60,000 nt of DNA, from positions 19,284,001 through 19,344,000 of the forward strand of contig OX485806.1 in assembly GCA_950295325.1 (NCBI GenBank), read 5' to 3'. Made by a program: the position numbers and the translations under genes. Source of the DNA: Polytrichum commune. Its lineage: Eukaryota; Streptophyta; Polytrichopsida; Polytrichales; Polytrichaceae. The notes below the pieces were generated by a model. The model had not been told where the DNA came from. It did no database searches and saw nothing but the letters and a program-made list of their open reading frames with translations. Of this stretch, positions 1 to 11,616 are shown piece after piece; within the stretch, counting starts at the first letter, position 1; each line of letters starts with the position of its first letter.

Positions 1-1460
1 AATGTCATTGAGCCATGTGAGTTAATATCGCAGCTCATCATCCACTCTCCTCTCGCTATTTATGTAATCCATATTGCAAGCTCTTGTCCTTGAAAAAGAT
101 TTCAGCTTAGATTCCTTTGGGTAAATTTGTGAAAGGTAAATTCACAATAAACTTGCGCCAATCATGTTGGTTAGTATTGGAACTCATCATCCACTCTCTT
201 CTAATTGGTTACATAATCCATGTTGTAGGTCCTCGTCCTTAGTACAATTTTGGGTTAGCCTTCTTTGGGTAATTTGTTAAAAAAGTGAATTCACAAGACA
301 TGGAACCAATCATGTTGGATGGTATCGCAACCCATCATCCACTCTCCTTTTGCCGGTTATGTAGTCCGTATCAAGTACGATTTTCGGTTAGCTTTCTTTG
401 GGTAAAAGTAAATTCACAAGCACTCCCTTGAGCCAATCACATTGGTTAGTGTCGCAACATGTCATCCACTCTCCTCTCGCCGGCTACTTCATTGAGTACA
501 ATTTTGTTGGGTTTAACTTTCTTTTGGGGTAATTTGTGAAAGGTGAATTCACAAAAACGAACTTGAGCCAATGATGTTGGTTACTATCCCAGCTCGTCAT
601 CCACTCTCCTCTCACCGGTTACGTAGCCCATATAGCAGGTGTTCATCCTCAAGTACGGTTTACGGTTGGATTTGTTCGGGTAAAAGTAAACTCACAAGCA
701 CTCACTCGAGCCAATCACATTTGGTTAGTACCGCAACGTGTCATCCACTCTCCTCTCGTTGGTTATGTTGTCGAATGCAATTTTGTTGGGTTAACTTTCT
801 TTGGGCAGTTTTGTGAAAGGTGAATCCACAAGAACGAACTAGAGCCAATCATGTTGGTTAGTATCGCAACTCATCATCCACTCTCCTCTCACCGTTTACA
901 TACTCCGTATTGCGGGTCCTCATCCTCGAGTACAATATCAGGTCAAGCTTCTTTGGGTAAAAGTTGTGAAGGGTTTCACAAGAACTCCCCCCCCCCCCCT
1001 CCTCACTCAAGCCAGCCATGTTGGCCAGTAAGCTACATCTTGCATGAACATGAGAGAGGACTACAAAGGTTGACAATCGTGGAGAGTTGTTGCCCGCCCG
1101 CAGGTTGAGCCAACCACATCGGTCAATGTCGCAACATGTCGTCCACTCTCCTCTCGCCGGTTATGTCCTCAAGTATAATCACTAAACTAGGTCAGACTTC
1201 CCTAGGTAAAGTTGTGAAAGACAACATCACAAAACATGGAACCCAATCATGCTGGACAATATCACAGATCTTCATCCACTCTCCTCTTGCCGGTCATATA
1301 TATAGTCCATATTACGGGTCCTCGATCGTCCTCGTCCTCGTCCTTGAGTACGGTCGATGTCGGGGGTAGATTTCTTTGGGTAAAAGGTGTGAAGGGTAAA
1401 AGTCACAAGAACAAACTCCCTCCCTCACTCACTCACTCAAGCCAATCATGTTGGTTAGTA
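1..1460. repeat. Satellite array, unit about 137 bp, about 11 diverged copies
   Basis: A phrase close to GAGCCAATCATGTTGGTTAG recurs near 10, 151, 306, 430, 567, 708, 841, 1008, 1107, 1241 and 1440. Each is followed by a 'catcatccactctcctct' block and a 'ctttgggtaaa..gtgaa' block. Spacing is mostly 124-155 bp. Copies differ by substitutions and small indels, so the array is old. Short ORFs inside are by-products of the repeat. The array runs off the left edge of the window. Confidence 0.85.
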
Positions 1461-2949
1461 AGAGGACTACAAAGGTTGACAATTGGGGGGGGGGGCTTTA
1501 TTAATGAGGGGGGAGGCATTTATTGCCTGCTCTTGCCTGAGTGAGTGCCGCAAATGTGTGTGTGTGTGTACTTTTAATTACAATGGCCCCGGCCCAGATC
1601 CGGTCTTCAAAGTGGCCACTTCCTTTTAGGAGGTCAGGCAGGCAGTAGTAGTACTCCTCCTCCAGACTCCAGGCTCGAGAGGCTATGTATGTATATATAG
1701 AGTGCAGGAGCCACAAGCTATGAGTAATAAGCAGCGTACTTGATGGGCCTGGAGAAACTCATGACCATTTCAAAGGGAAGGAATTAATTAAGGGGAGATA
1801 ATTAATTAGTTAGTTAAATTCATTCATTCATTCTCACCCTCTTGCCTCCCTAGCTACCCTACCCTGCCCTATCTCTTCTCCCTTATTTACGCTATTAGTA
1901 AGACCATGAAACGTGTGTGTGGGGGCCGATGAACAGGGAGAATCGGCTGCTATGTAAAGGGCCGGTTCGGTTGACACCATGGACCATGAAGTCGGACCAT
2001 GGAAGATGGTCTTTTGTTCATGGTCCTACTTGATGGTACAGTTTTCTTATCTGATTTCTTCAAATAAATAAATAAAAATCAATTTACAAAGCTTTTGGTT
2101 CAACATACAAAACCCAAGGTTTCTTTTCTTCTTCTTTTTCTTCTTGCCTCCTTTTTTAAGTTCACTCGTGTATCTTCACCCTTTATACACGAATAACTCT
2201 AACGCTCAAAGAACGTTACACCTATCCTCAAACCTCGCAAGTTTGGTTCAAACTCCTCCTCCGAGTCGTCTTCCACAACACTAAAGTTCGTTCAAAACCC
2301 CCGACCCAAACCAAGATTTTGTTTGAGGCAAGTAACTAACTAACTTCGCTACTTCGGTGCAAGTTACGCAATAAGTGCGAGCTTCATCGATCGAGAGGGT
2401 ACGAACGAAATAAGAAAGGGGGCCTTCGCACATGTGAGTGGGGTTGGGGGGGGGCATGGATCGAGCCCTTTTAACTTACTTAATTATAACCCTATTAGGG
2501 CCCCCTATATATGTATATATATATATATATATACACCTACTCCTCCTCCTCCTACTCTACTTACGCTCTTAACTAAATTTCTTACACCCGGGGCGGGGCT
2601 GACACTGCCCGATTCTGGAGCCACAGTGATGATGCAATATATATCTGGGGAGCTGTGCATTGACTTGCCCTTCCTTTTCTTCCTTGCCTTGCCTTGGGCC
2701 AAGCTCATTGCAATTCCAACCCCCCCCCCCCCCCCTTGGTCCCTTCAACTGCCTTCAATTGATTAATTACTCCCTCCCGCCGGAACCAACACGGGCCGGA
2801 CCGGAGGGGGAGGGGAGGGGCTCCGGTCCCAACCGTTTGGGGCCTCATTATCGATCGGCGGATCCCCTCTCGAGTTCCGGTGGAGTGCTCTTACGTGCGG
2901 GTTTAAGGGCCTTTATATATATATATATATATATGCCACGAACTTAGAT
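1461..2949. other. Intergenic, simple-sequence rich, no gene seen
   Basis: Contains a G tract near 1485-1496, a (TG)n near 1555-1570, a C tract near 2719-2735, and (TA)n runs near 2510-2531 and 2912-2932. No open frame here has recognisable protein features. The short ORFs include translated TA and C tracts. Confidence 0.6.
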
Positions 2950-4193
2950 TATTTCAAGTGCATTTGGACTTCCATTGTCGGATCGAATGATTGGAATGAT
3001 AGGAAATGACCTTAGATGTGGGTTGCATCTGTTGTTGTAGGATGCTGGATTAGGGTCACGTCACTCATCCACACGAGGCTGAAGGTCCGTGATGACCGTG
3101 CATTCGAAGATCTTTTCATCGGTCGAGAAGGTCGGGACTGTCCAAGTTCACTTTCACACTCAATTGTTTCAAGTGTTTTTGGACTTCTATCGGCGGATCT
3201 TATGATTGGAAAGGATAGGAAATGATCTTAGATGTGGACTGCATCTTCTGTTGTTGTTGTAGTATGTTAGTTTAGGGTCACGTCGCACACACGAGGTTGA
3301 AGGCCCGTGACCGTGCATTCTAAGATCTTTTCATCGGTCGAGAAGGTCAGGACTGTCCAAGTTCACTTCACACAAAATTGTTTTTGAGTGCATTTGGACT
3401 TCCATCGGCAGACCTTATGATTGGAAATGATAGGAAATGATCTTAGATGTGGACTTGCATCTTTTTTTGTAGCATGCTAGTTTAGGGTCACTTCACCCAC
3501 ACGAAGTTGAAGACCCGTGACCATGCATTCTAAAATCTTTTCATTGGTCGAAACGGCCGAGACTGTCCAAGTTCACTTCACGTTGAAAGGTACACTTCAC
3601 ACTAAATTGTTTAAAGCATTTTTGGACTTCTATCGGCGGACCTTATGATTGAAACGATAGGAAATGATATTAGATGTGGATTGCGTCTTTTGTTGTAGCA
3701 TGTTCTAGGGTCACTTCACCCACACGAGGCTAAAGGCCCGTGACCGTGCATTCTAAGATCTTTTCATTGGTCAAGAAGGTCGGGACTATCCAAGTTCACT
3801 TCACACTAAATTGTCTTAAGTATTTTTGGACTTCTATCGGCGGATCTTATGATTGAAAATGATAGGAAATGACCTTAGTTGCATACTGCATCTGTTGTTG
3901 TAGCATGTTCTAGGGTCACTTCACCCACATGAGGCTGTAGGCCCGTGACCGTGCATTCTAAGATCTTTTCATTGGTCAAGAAGGTCGGGACTATCCAAGT
4001 TCACTTCACACTAAATTGTCTTAAGTATTTTTGGACTTCTATCGGCGGATCTTATGATTGAAAATGATAGGAAATGACCTTAGTTGCATACTGCATCTAT
4101 TGTTGTAGCATGTTCTAGGGTCACTTCACCCACACGAGGTTGTAGGCCCGTGACCCTGCATTCTACTAAGATCTTATCATTGGTCGAAATGGC
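2950..4193. repeat. MITE-derived satellite, unit about 210 bp, left part
   Basis: The phrase 'caagttcact' recurs at about 3143, 3358, 3567, 3796 and 3998, giving units of 200-230 bp. About 110 bp of each unit, beginning at 'agggtcacttcac' and running through 'cccgtgaccgtgcattcta', matches the left end of the Harbinger-like MITEs at 7960 and 16573. The other 100 bp ('ggacttctatcggcggatct' onward) is not in those elements. The array resumes at 6528 after the inserted LTR. Confidence 0.85.
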
Positions 4194-6527
4194 TGTCGAG
4201 GTCACCTTCAAACCCTCAGCAAACTTAGACGGTGTAACCCGCTGCTGACCGGTTTACATGGAAGTTACTCCCACCAAAATTAGATCCTTCATTTGATTTC
4301 CATTTCTGGTGAAGGTGTTTGCACTCATATAATCTTAATTTTGTGATACATAATCTTAATGCTCTTTTGAATCCTCAAGGACAAATTGACCTAAGTTTTC
4401 AAGTTTATGTCCCCCGAAATCTAATGTCAAGGTTAGGTGTTCCTAAACCTTTATTAGATTTTGCATCTTATATGGATTTAGTAACATCATCATTTTTCTA
4501 ATCAAGAATCATTTATAAATCTCTAAGGATAAAGTGTCCAAGTCTTTAAGTTTATGTTCCCCGAAACCCTAATGTAAAGGTTAAGTGTTTTTAGGGAGAA
4601 CATCGTTCATACATACAATATCTTTCATGGTTTGAATGATCGTAAAAGATTCTTAATCCATTTAAGAATGTGTGTTTATGATAAGTTCACAATTCCTTTG
4701 AAGGTCCAAACATACTCCCTCACTAAAGTATATTCATAAGATTTCATTCTTCTACTCAATTCCTAGAGTTCACATAATTTAGATGAATCTTTGTTCTATA
4801 TCTACTCAAGTCCTTTTTCCTTTGCAATTCCTAGGCTATCATTTGGAGTACATTTGAAGAGGTGTGTTTAGAGATGACATTTTGAGTAATGCTCGATGTA
4901 GCCATCTCTCGTTCATCCTTCTCTTGGTATGATGGTGAAATCCGACGCCTTCCACCAAGTAAATCACTTCATACTTTTCGATCCATGATTACCAAAACTC
5001 CAAGGTAGCCCTCACGTGTTAGATCTCCCTTTTATGCAATGGCTTTGAAAACATTATCTCCAAGCTCTTCAAAAGGTAAGTTCTCCAAAGTCCCTTTTCT
5101 TTTGTGGAATTTCTAATTTAACGCCACTCACGGTTTCCGAGTTTTCCTCAAAAGATTCTAAGTTTAAATCTTTTGTTTCACGGCCTTACGCCTCCACTTT
5201 TCTTCTAATTATAAGTCCTCCAATTCTCTAAGTTTTGAGAAACTTCCGAATCCTTCTCGGTCTCCGGGCACAAGGATTTGTCAATACTTTTAAACCTCGG
5301 ACGCCAAGAATCGTTGATCCGTAATGGTTTTCTAACTTACGGCCTCCAATCTCCAGGGCCTCCAGTATCAAGGGGCCTCCAAACTCAAGGGCCTCCAGTC
5401 TTCTTCAAGCCTCCGAGGATAATATTTCAATCCTTTTAGTTCCGAAAGCCTCCGAGGATAATATTTCAATCCTTTTAGTTCCGAAAGCCTCCGAGGATAA
5501 TATTTCAATCCTTTAAGTTCCGAAAGCCTCCGAGGATAATATTTCAATCCTTTAAGTTCCGAAAGCCTCCGAGGATAATATTTCAATCCTTTAAAGTTCG
5601 TAGGCCACCGGTCTTCTAGTCCGCCACCTCGAGTTGCTTGCGTTGAATGAGGTGAATTAGGTGCCATATGTGGCCCCTTTATATAGGCTTTGAATTCAAG
5701 GAAAATTAAGATGTGGCGGTTAGGTCTTTAAATGTCTGTATTTACTATTTTTAACACTATATGTCCTCACAGTCTAAATTTAACCCTGTCAAATCTATTA
5801 ATATCCATGGCACGTGCTTAAAATAGAACTTCCAATGAGGTACATACGGGCATGTTCTAACCGCCTAGATGTGCCATGAGTTAGTTGTCATCCTCTTTCC
5901 TCCATTCATCTCAAAATTGGCTCATCATTCATTGCCAGTAATGGAGTTAGTTTAGCTCATCCAAAATTTGGTCATCCTTATGTCCTTTCATCCATTCTTC
6001 TATGGGTTCATCCCTTCCCATCCTTACTATTCCTACTCACTATCTATTAAGTAACTCCTACCCTATTAGCGTAAAAGATCACTAATAAGTTTACTCAAAA
6101 TTGGGCCATAACCTACTAATCACAAGGGTTCTTGCTAATGGGTTTGGCCGGGGCTACTAAGCCGTAACCCTAATTGCTTCGTTCGGTGGGTCCCATAAGA
6201 GGGGAAAAGGCCCAGCCTTAATCCCTCACAACCCTCTTTCCTGCTTGGGCTCTCACCCCCTTCTCGCTTGGGCTTTCAGTCCCCCTTCTCGCCACGTGCC
6301 TCGTCCTCCTTCCTCTGAGCCTGCTCCCCGTTTGCTGCCCCGGTCGCCTCCAGTTCGCTCTCGGTCCCTCTGGCTCGCTCCGAACGGCTCCCTCTCTCTC
6401 TGCTGTCGACCTGGTTTTGTTGCAGCTGCGTCTTGAGATCCGATCCCCCTTCGCAGCCCTTCGCTTGTGGATCCCTGCTTCTTGAATTCTCTACCCTAAT
6501 TGTGCATGAAGGCTTGGGGGGTCTACA
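4194..6527. mobile_element. Solo LTR of an LTR retrotransposon (2334 bp)
   Basis: The segment starts TGTCGAGG and ends GTCTACA, the canonical TG..CA termini. It is flanked on both sides by the direct repeat ATGGC (4189-4193 and 6528-6532), a 5-bp target duplication. The flanks join into an uninterrupted satellite unit, comparable with the intact unit near 3540-3570. No second LTR, primer-binding site or gag-pol follows, so this is a solo LTR left by LTR-LTR recombination. A TATA-like TTTATATAG lies at 5678-5686, and a GC-rich block at about 6230-6470 could be R/U5 or the 3' part of the LTR. Strand is probably + from the TATA orientation, but superfamily (Gypsy or Copia) cannot be decided. Confidence 0.85.
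5410..5600. repeat. 39-bp minisatellite, five copies, inside the solo LTR
   Basis: Five near-identical 39-bp units begin 'cctccgaggataatatttc'. Because 39 is a multiple of three, a - strand frame stays open through them (5667-5368, 13-residue repeat GLKYYPRRLSELK). This is a consequence of the repeat length. I see no start context, domain or signal that makes it a gene. It lies upstream of the LTR's TATA-like box, so it may be a U3 repeat. Confidence 0.85.
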
Positions 6528-6890
6528 ATGGCCAGGACTGTCCAAGTTCACTTCACATTGAAAGGTACACTTCACACTAAATGTTTTAAAGTGCTTTTGG
6601 ACTTCCATCGGCGGATCTTATGATTGGAAATGATAGGAAATGATCTTAGATGTGGACTTGCATCTTTTGTTGTAGCATGTTTTAGGGTCACTTCACACAC
6701 ATGAGGTTGAAGGCCCGTGACCGTGCATTCTAAGATCTTTTCATTGGTCAAAATGGGCGAGACTGTTCAAGTTCTCTTCACGTTAAAAGGTACACTTCAC
6801 ACTAAATTATTTTAAGTACATTTGGACTTCTATTGGCGGACCTTGTGATTGAAATGATAGAAAATGATCTTAGATTTGGACTACATCTCA
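6528..6890. repeat. MITE-derived satellite, right part (resumes after the LTR insertion)
   Basis: Continues the 2950-4193 array in register: 'ggactgtccaagttcact' follows directly where the left part broke off. It holds about one and a half further units, then decays near 6890. Confidence 0.8.
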
Positions 6891-6899
6891 AATATCCAT

Positions 6900-7526
6900 G
6901 TTGCAATGGTATCACCAAAAAATGAATATTCAATCATAAACACGTGAATGAGATCTTTTTTACATTAAAAAAAATTCTAGTTCAACACTTGTTTACACTA
7001 GGATCCAAGACCAAAGAAACTCCAACTCGAACAATCATGTTAGTTGGAGACAAGGACTTTATACTAGGGTCCGAGTCCAAAGCACAAAAAATTGAAATGG
7101 CTCTAATGTGGCACCATTTTTTCTCCAAATCTTGGCGAACTCAGGCTTGGAAAATTTCTCCACCTCACATGAGAAACCGAACCTTTGAGTTTGGTCCAAT
7201 GCGGAGTCCATAAGTAAGGTCCACAAAGGGGTGAAATGGAATTTGGCCCTAGAGTATCTTGGACTTCAACCTTAACACCCCCTTAATATGAACTTAACCC
7301 AAGTGTTTTGTCACATGGATGATGGTTGCTTGATTGAATTTTATTGTACCTTCAAAAGCCCATATATATATATACACACACACACACAATTTGTCATTTG
7401 TCAAGAAGTGTTGAGTCCGGGTTGTCATGGGCGTGAATTATGGTCTTGCTTCATCTTTGAATTGGTCCCATTTTGTACATAACCCCAGTAAAGGCATCGC
7501 GAGAATTGAAGTGATAGCAATCAAAA
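6900..7526. repeat. Dispersed repeat copy (about 7000-7230), otherwise no gene
   Basis: The stretch around 7000-7230 ('ggatccaagaccaaagaaac', 'aatgtggcaccattttttc') resembles sequence at about 23750-23900 and 54950-55180, so it is a member of a small dispersed family. The short ORF at 6944-7213 falls in it and has no recognisable domain. A (TA)(CA) microsatellite sits near 7366-7388. Confidence 0.4.
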
Positions 7527-7534
7527 TCTTCGAC

Positions 7535-7887
7535 CTCGGGGGGGGGGGGGGGGCAATGTGTTAAAAAGTTAAGGATATAGGTGCGAACAACCACTATTTT
7601 ATAGGGGGGTATTACTTTCAATTCTCTTTTTTTTTTCACATGCTATTATTATGTCATTTTCTACTTTGGGTTAATAGAAAAATGGCTTGTATTACTTATA
7701 ATTCCAAATTACCTATTATTACATACCCTATAGTACTTTAAAGATGTCCAGTGCCATTTTTGATACCCTATATTACTCTTAAGTCCATTTATAAATTTTT
7801 GCTTTCATGTTTTTAAAATACCCTATCATTTGTTCGCACGTATATTGCTATTCCAACCAATGACTACACCCCCCCCCCCCCCCCGAG
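7535..7887. mobile_element. Non-autonomous hAT-like MITE with G16/C16 termini (353 bp)
   Basis: The element begins CTC followed by 16 G (7538-7553) and ends with 16 C (7869-7884) followed by GAG. It is flanked by perfect 8-bp direct repeats TCTTCGAC (7527-7534 and 7888-7895). Further in, 'gtgcgaacaa' on the left is mirrored by 'ttgttcgcac' on the right. An 8-bp duplication is the hAT hallmark. The terminal sequence is not a typical hAT end, so superfamily is inferred from the duplication length only. There is no coding capacity. Confidence 0.75.
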
Positions 7888-7959
7888 TCTTCGACTCATT
7901 AGGGTTACACTACTAGGAATACATGGTGTTGTGTTCTACATGGTAACATAGAAGCCTTA

Positions 7960-8290
7960 GGACCACTTCACACACACAACATTGAAAGCCCGTGGCCATT
8001 CATTCTAAGATCTCTCATTGGTTTGAAAGTCCAAGATTGTCCAAGTCCACTTTATACTAGAAGGTGAAGCCTACGGGTCCAAAGAAATCAGAATGGATTC
8101 GTACATGACAAATTATAGATAATGTTTTAATAATTTACCGGAATTCACGTCATACCCGCCTCCAAAAAATAAGCTTGACACAATTAGAGCAGAGCATGTT
8201 AGTTACATGTCATGTTCAACCTTTGGATGAGAGTCAAAGGACCTTCACAATTGCATGGTCATGGCCTTTGGCTCACATGTGAAGTGACCC
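7960..8290. mobile_element. PIF/Harbinger-like MITE (331 bp)
   Basis: Left end GGACCACTTCACACAC and right end (read from outside) GGGTCACTTCACATGTGAGC are inverted copies. The element is flanked by TTA on both sides (7957-7959, 8291-8293). A 3-bp TTA/TWA duplication with G-rich ends is typical of Tourist-like PIF/Harbinger MITEs. Same family as 16573-17061, 17135-17476 and 41274-41765. No ORF. Confidence 0.75.
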
Positions 8291-8299
8291 TTAAGGTGG

Positions 8300-8815
8300 G
8301 TTTATATGAAGGCCCGAGACCAATGAAAACTTCAACATGAAGCCCAACACCATATACATCGGGCCTACTAATTAAGTAGAGGGTCAATACGAAAGTGGGC
8401 TAGGAGTAAATTGTCGTTTAGACCGTCAACATTTACCATTTGCGACCCTCCATTATTTGGTCAATGCCCAATGACCAGGGTTGACGAGCTTTTTGTGGTC
8501 CTTTTGGGTCAAATTAGGCACCTAATCTAACTCCAATGAGTTTCACATTGTGGCGGGATAGGCCCTCGGGTTGCACATGTGTGTTGCAAGAAAAGAAAAA
8601 GAAAAGAAAAAGAAAAGAAAATCTCATATGAAGTTGATGAGCTCAAGATCCTCAAGAGTTTTGAATTGTTTTGAAGGTGATGTCAGTTTTGGGCAGAAGT
8701 ATCACTTTTACATGTGATTTCATCTAGTAATTAAAGGCCAAAATGAATTGACAAGGTTTTTCACCATATGGATGAATCCGATCTTTTGACAAAAGCAACG
8801 TCTCTAAGGATATCC
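8300..8815. other. Intergenic, no gene seen
   Basis: Unique-looking AT-rich sequence with a purine microsatellite (A4-5G)n at about 8589-8622. No supported coding or RNA feature. Confidence 0.5.
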
Positions 8816-9440
8816 ATGTTCTTTTTTGTTCTTTTTTTGCACAAATTGAAAACTCAATTGCAAAAAAGGAACAGGAAACACAACCACCTTGGGAGAACTA
8901 GCATGACCCGAGGGGAAATCAAGAAATAATGCCCATCTGAGGTCTAACCTTCCAAGTGACCACTAAGTTGATCTGGGTCATAATAAGACCCTTCACTTCC
9001 CAAATCAAGTCAATTTCTTTAAGGACATCTTGGTAGGCGACGCCTAGGGCCTTTTCCAAGTCCGAGAGAGCACATTGCCACTCAATCCTACCATAATCCT
9101 ACGAGGCATCCCATATGACTTGGTGCGTTTTCTCAATGGGCCATTGCAGAGCATTGAAACCCATATCGTTCCTTTGACTCCAAATAATCTACGGGAGACC
9201 ATTCTTAGGAAAAACTAGATGTGACTGAAATGTTTCGGTGTCTTGCACAAAGGTTGATAAAAAAGGCATTGCATCTTAGAAAAAGGATTCCCTTGGGCCA
9301 AGGTTCCCTCTTTTGGCAAAGAATTGATGAATGATATTAACAGCATACTGCCCACCCATGCTGAGCGAGTGGACATCTAAAGAACCTATGTTCCACCAAT
9401 TCCGTTGATTGCAGGCCGCACTGAGGGCGACTTTTGTCAA
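8816..9440 (-). pseudogene. LINE (non-LTR retrotransposon) 3' fragment with zf-RVT motif
   Basis: Read on the - strand, 9430-9340 encodes PQCGLQSTELVEHRFFRCPL followed by AQHGW. This fits the Cys-Cys-His-Cys zf-RVT pattern (CxxC..ET..H.F..CP.A...W) found after the reverse transcriptase in plant LINE ORF2. Downstream, another frame (about 9200-8930) reads IIWSQRNDMGFNALQWPIEK and continues as LINE-like sequence through VAYQDVLKEIDLIWEV, interrupted by stops and frame changes. The 3' end near 8816-8870 is A-rich on the - strand. The reverse transcriptase itself is missing, so this is a 5'-truncated, dead copy. Confidence 0.6.
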
Positions 9441-10483
9441 TCTCCACCGAGATTCGGAAAATCCATGTTAGGTGGAAACTTGCAAAATTTAAAGCTAGTA
9501 GGCAATACGTTATCTCAAATACCTTCATTTCAACTAGATTTCAATGAAAACAAAGTTCATTTCTTCTTCATCCCTTTATTAATCCATGGTGACATCGCCA
9601 AAGCTTTCCACTTGGTCGTCCAAAACGACCATTGGATTACACAATTTCATTATGTTTTTTAGTCTTCATTTTGTTGACACATGTACAATGATTCTTTTAT
9701 TGGTTTACACCCCTTGGGTGGCAAAGCCTATGTGAATGCTTCCGTCACAACAAGGTCCTTAGCCGGTATAAGCAGGCCAAAAACATGCTTAGTAAATATA
9801 AGCAAGGTCAAAAAGGGAGTGGTAAATTCTGAGGTGTTTATAGTTAAAATCTCAATTGAAAAAGTATTTGATATTTTTCATTTCTAGAGATTTCGTGATA
9901 CATGAATTCAAAACCTATTTAATATTGTATGTTCTAGAACTTTTTACATCATAGATTCTAGAAACTATGCGTGCAAGAAGACTTTTGGATCTTGTAGACA
10001 GGTAGATTCTAGAATATTAACAAACTGTAGATGCAGCATGTTAAATTCTTCGAAAAAAGGATTTTTATAATCTTCATATAAGTAGATTACAAAAAAAGAA
10101 CCATAGGTTTTAGAAGATTTATGAACAATAGATTTCAACAATCTTCTAGTAACGAAGATTTTAGATTCCAATGTTTAGTTTCATCCACATTTTCTAGTTT
10201 CATTCCAAGTTTTCAGTTTCATCCAATTTCTGGTATCTTCTACTTTCTAGTATTTTCATTATTAGTCTGTAGTCTATAGTCTCTTAAAAACATTCCAACA
10301 TTTTTCCATAAAATTTCTCAAAAAATTCCCAATATCTTAGAAGTTCCTCAAAAGTTCCTCAAAAATTCATCAAATGTTCATCTACATTTTGCATTCTCAA
10401 AATTTTCTTAGAATTTCAAGATTTCATTGACCATTCATCAAAATTTCATGAGAGGTTCATATGTTAATATCATGGTATTCTAG
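9441..10483. other. AT-rich intergenic, no gene seen
   Basis: Between about 9860 and 10450 the motif 'gattctaga' and its variants recur, as do short T-rich phrases such as 'aaaattc'. This looks like low-complexity decay. Short ORFs on both strands have no family features. Confidence 0.5.
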
Positions 10484-11616
10484 TGTGAGCCCAATTATGT
10501 GCCCACATTGAAATTCAACCTTAGGAATCTAAAAAGTTTGAAGTTTGCAATCGTGTGAGTTAGTTAAGGAGACAAGGAGGATTTAAGCCCCTAGTTTAGA
10601 TTAAATTGTGTTAAGGGTAGGAAGAGCTAGGAATTATTAAGAGAAAATCCAAAAAGAATTAGAGTAAGTAGCCTAAAGGCCAAGACATGACTTAGGGGCC
10701 AAGGTGTTTAGGTAGGAGTTGCATTTTAACTAGAAGAGCCACCTTTAGGGATAAGGTTAATTAGGCTCCTGGATTTCAGGTGACTCTCTGGAGGGGTCCC
10801 CTGGGAAGATTGGAGAGGGGGGGCTCATTCGAAGAGGAGGAGGATTGTGAAGACGGCGACCGGGGAGACAAGCTTCTGCCGCTCGAAGCTGGACGGTTTT
10901 CCGGCTACTATGTGAGTTGTTTTTGCTGGTTGGTTGATGTTGCTGCTATCAAGAGAGAGGGGGAGGCTGGATGTGAGGCGATGTAGGTGCGCTGGAAGTT
11001 GGGGAATTCAGGGAAATGGAAAACACATTGAAAGGAGTCCTGGGGAAATGGGCGGAAGAGCGGAGGAGCTGGATTTAGGCTCTTCAAGCTAGCAACCGAA
11101 TTCGGCACTTGACTGGATCGGCAGTGTGTGCACCACTCCGAAAGGGGTGAAGCGGTAGCATATTCACTTCACAACCAGGGGGAATCTGCATTCTCCCTCG
11201 CATTCAAAATTTTGAGGTAACTCTTACCTGCTACCGCAAAATTCGCTCTGTACCACTGCCTAAGAGATGACGAACCCAACTCACAGAAGACATGGCGATT
11301 TTGGGAATGAGGCTAAGGAAAAGACTAAGGCTGCTAAGAGGTGAGTGAATCGAGAGTCGCTGGTTCGGTGACCACTTGGGGTTGAGCAGCTGATCTTACT
11401 CCCTCGCCGAAGGCTCCAGGAGACACCTCTGGGAGGCGGAAGCTGGGTAGAGATACGGGGATTCTTGGAGCATTGACTAAAAAGGAGTTGCTGAGCTAAG
11501 TGGGAGAGTCACTGGAACGAGCTGCAGCCAGGGCGCTGCTGTGATTAGAAGTAATAGGCTGACATTAGAAAGAAAGAGTGAACCCAGGAGGTATGAGCCC
11601 AAAATGGGGGCTCACA
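10484..11616. mobile_element. LTR-like block with TGTGAGCCC..GGGGGCTCACA termini (1133 bp)
   Basis: Starts TGTGAGCCC (10484) and ends GGGGGCTCACA (11616), so it has TG..CA ends with 9-bp inverted termini. Its interior is unusually GC- and purine-rich for this window (10770-11600). One frame at about 11390-11500 (DLTPSPKAPGDTSGRRKLGR) is open over about 35 codons. I find no matching target duplication (TCTAG on the left, TTTGT on the right), so this may be an old or partial element or only part of one. Confidence 0.4.

Noticed and set aside
1-1460. Regularly spaced repeats that might suggest a CRISPR array
   Set aside because: Units are diverged over their whole length, with no constant-repeat and unique-spacer pattern, and the DNA is plant nuclear.
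2434-2947. Overlapping proline-rich and YIYIYI-containing ORFs
   Set aside because: They translate C tracts and TA microsatellites, with no gene structure.
5368-5667. 99-codon - strand ORF with five perfect 13-residue repeats, tempting as a repeat protein
   Set aside because: It lies in a 39-bp minisatellite inside a solo LTR. A 3n-bp repeat keeps a frame open automatically, and there is no domain, start context or splice partner.
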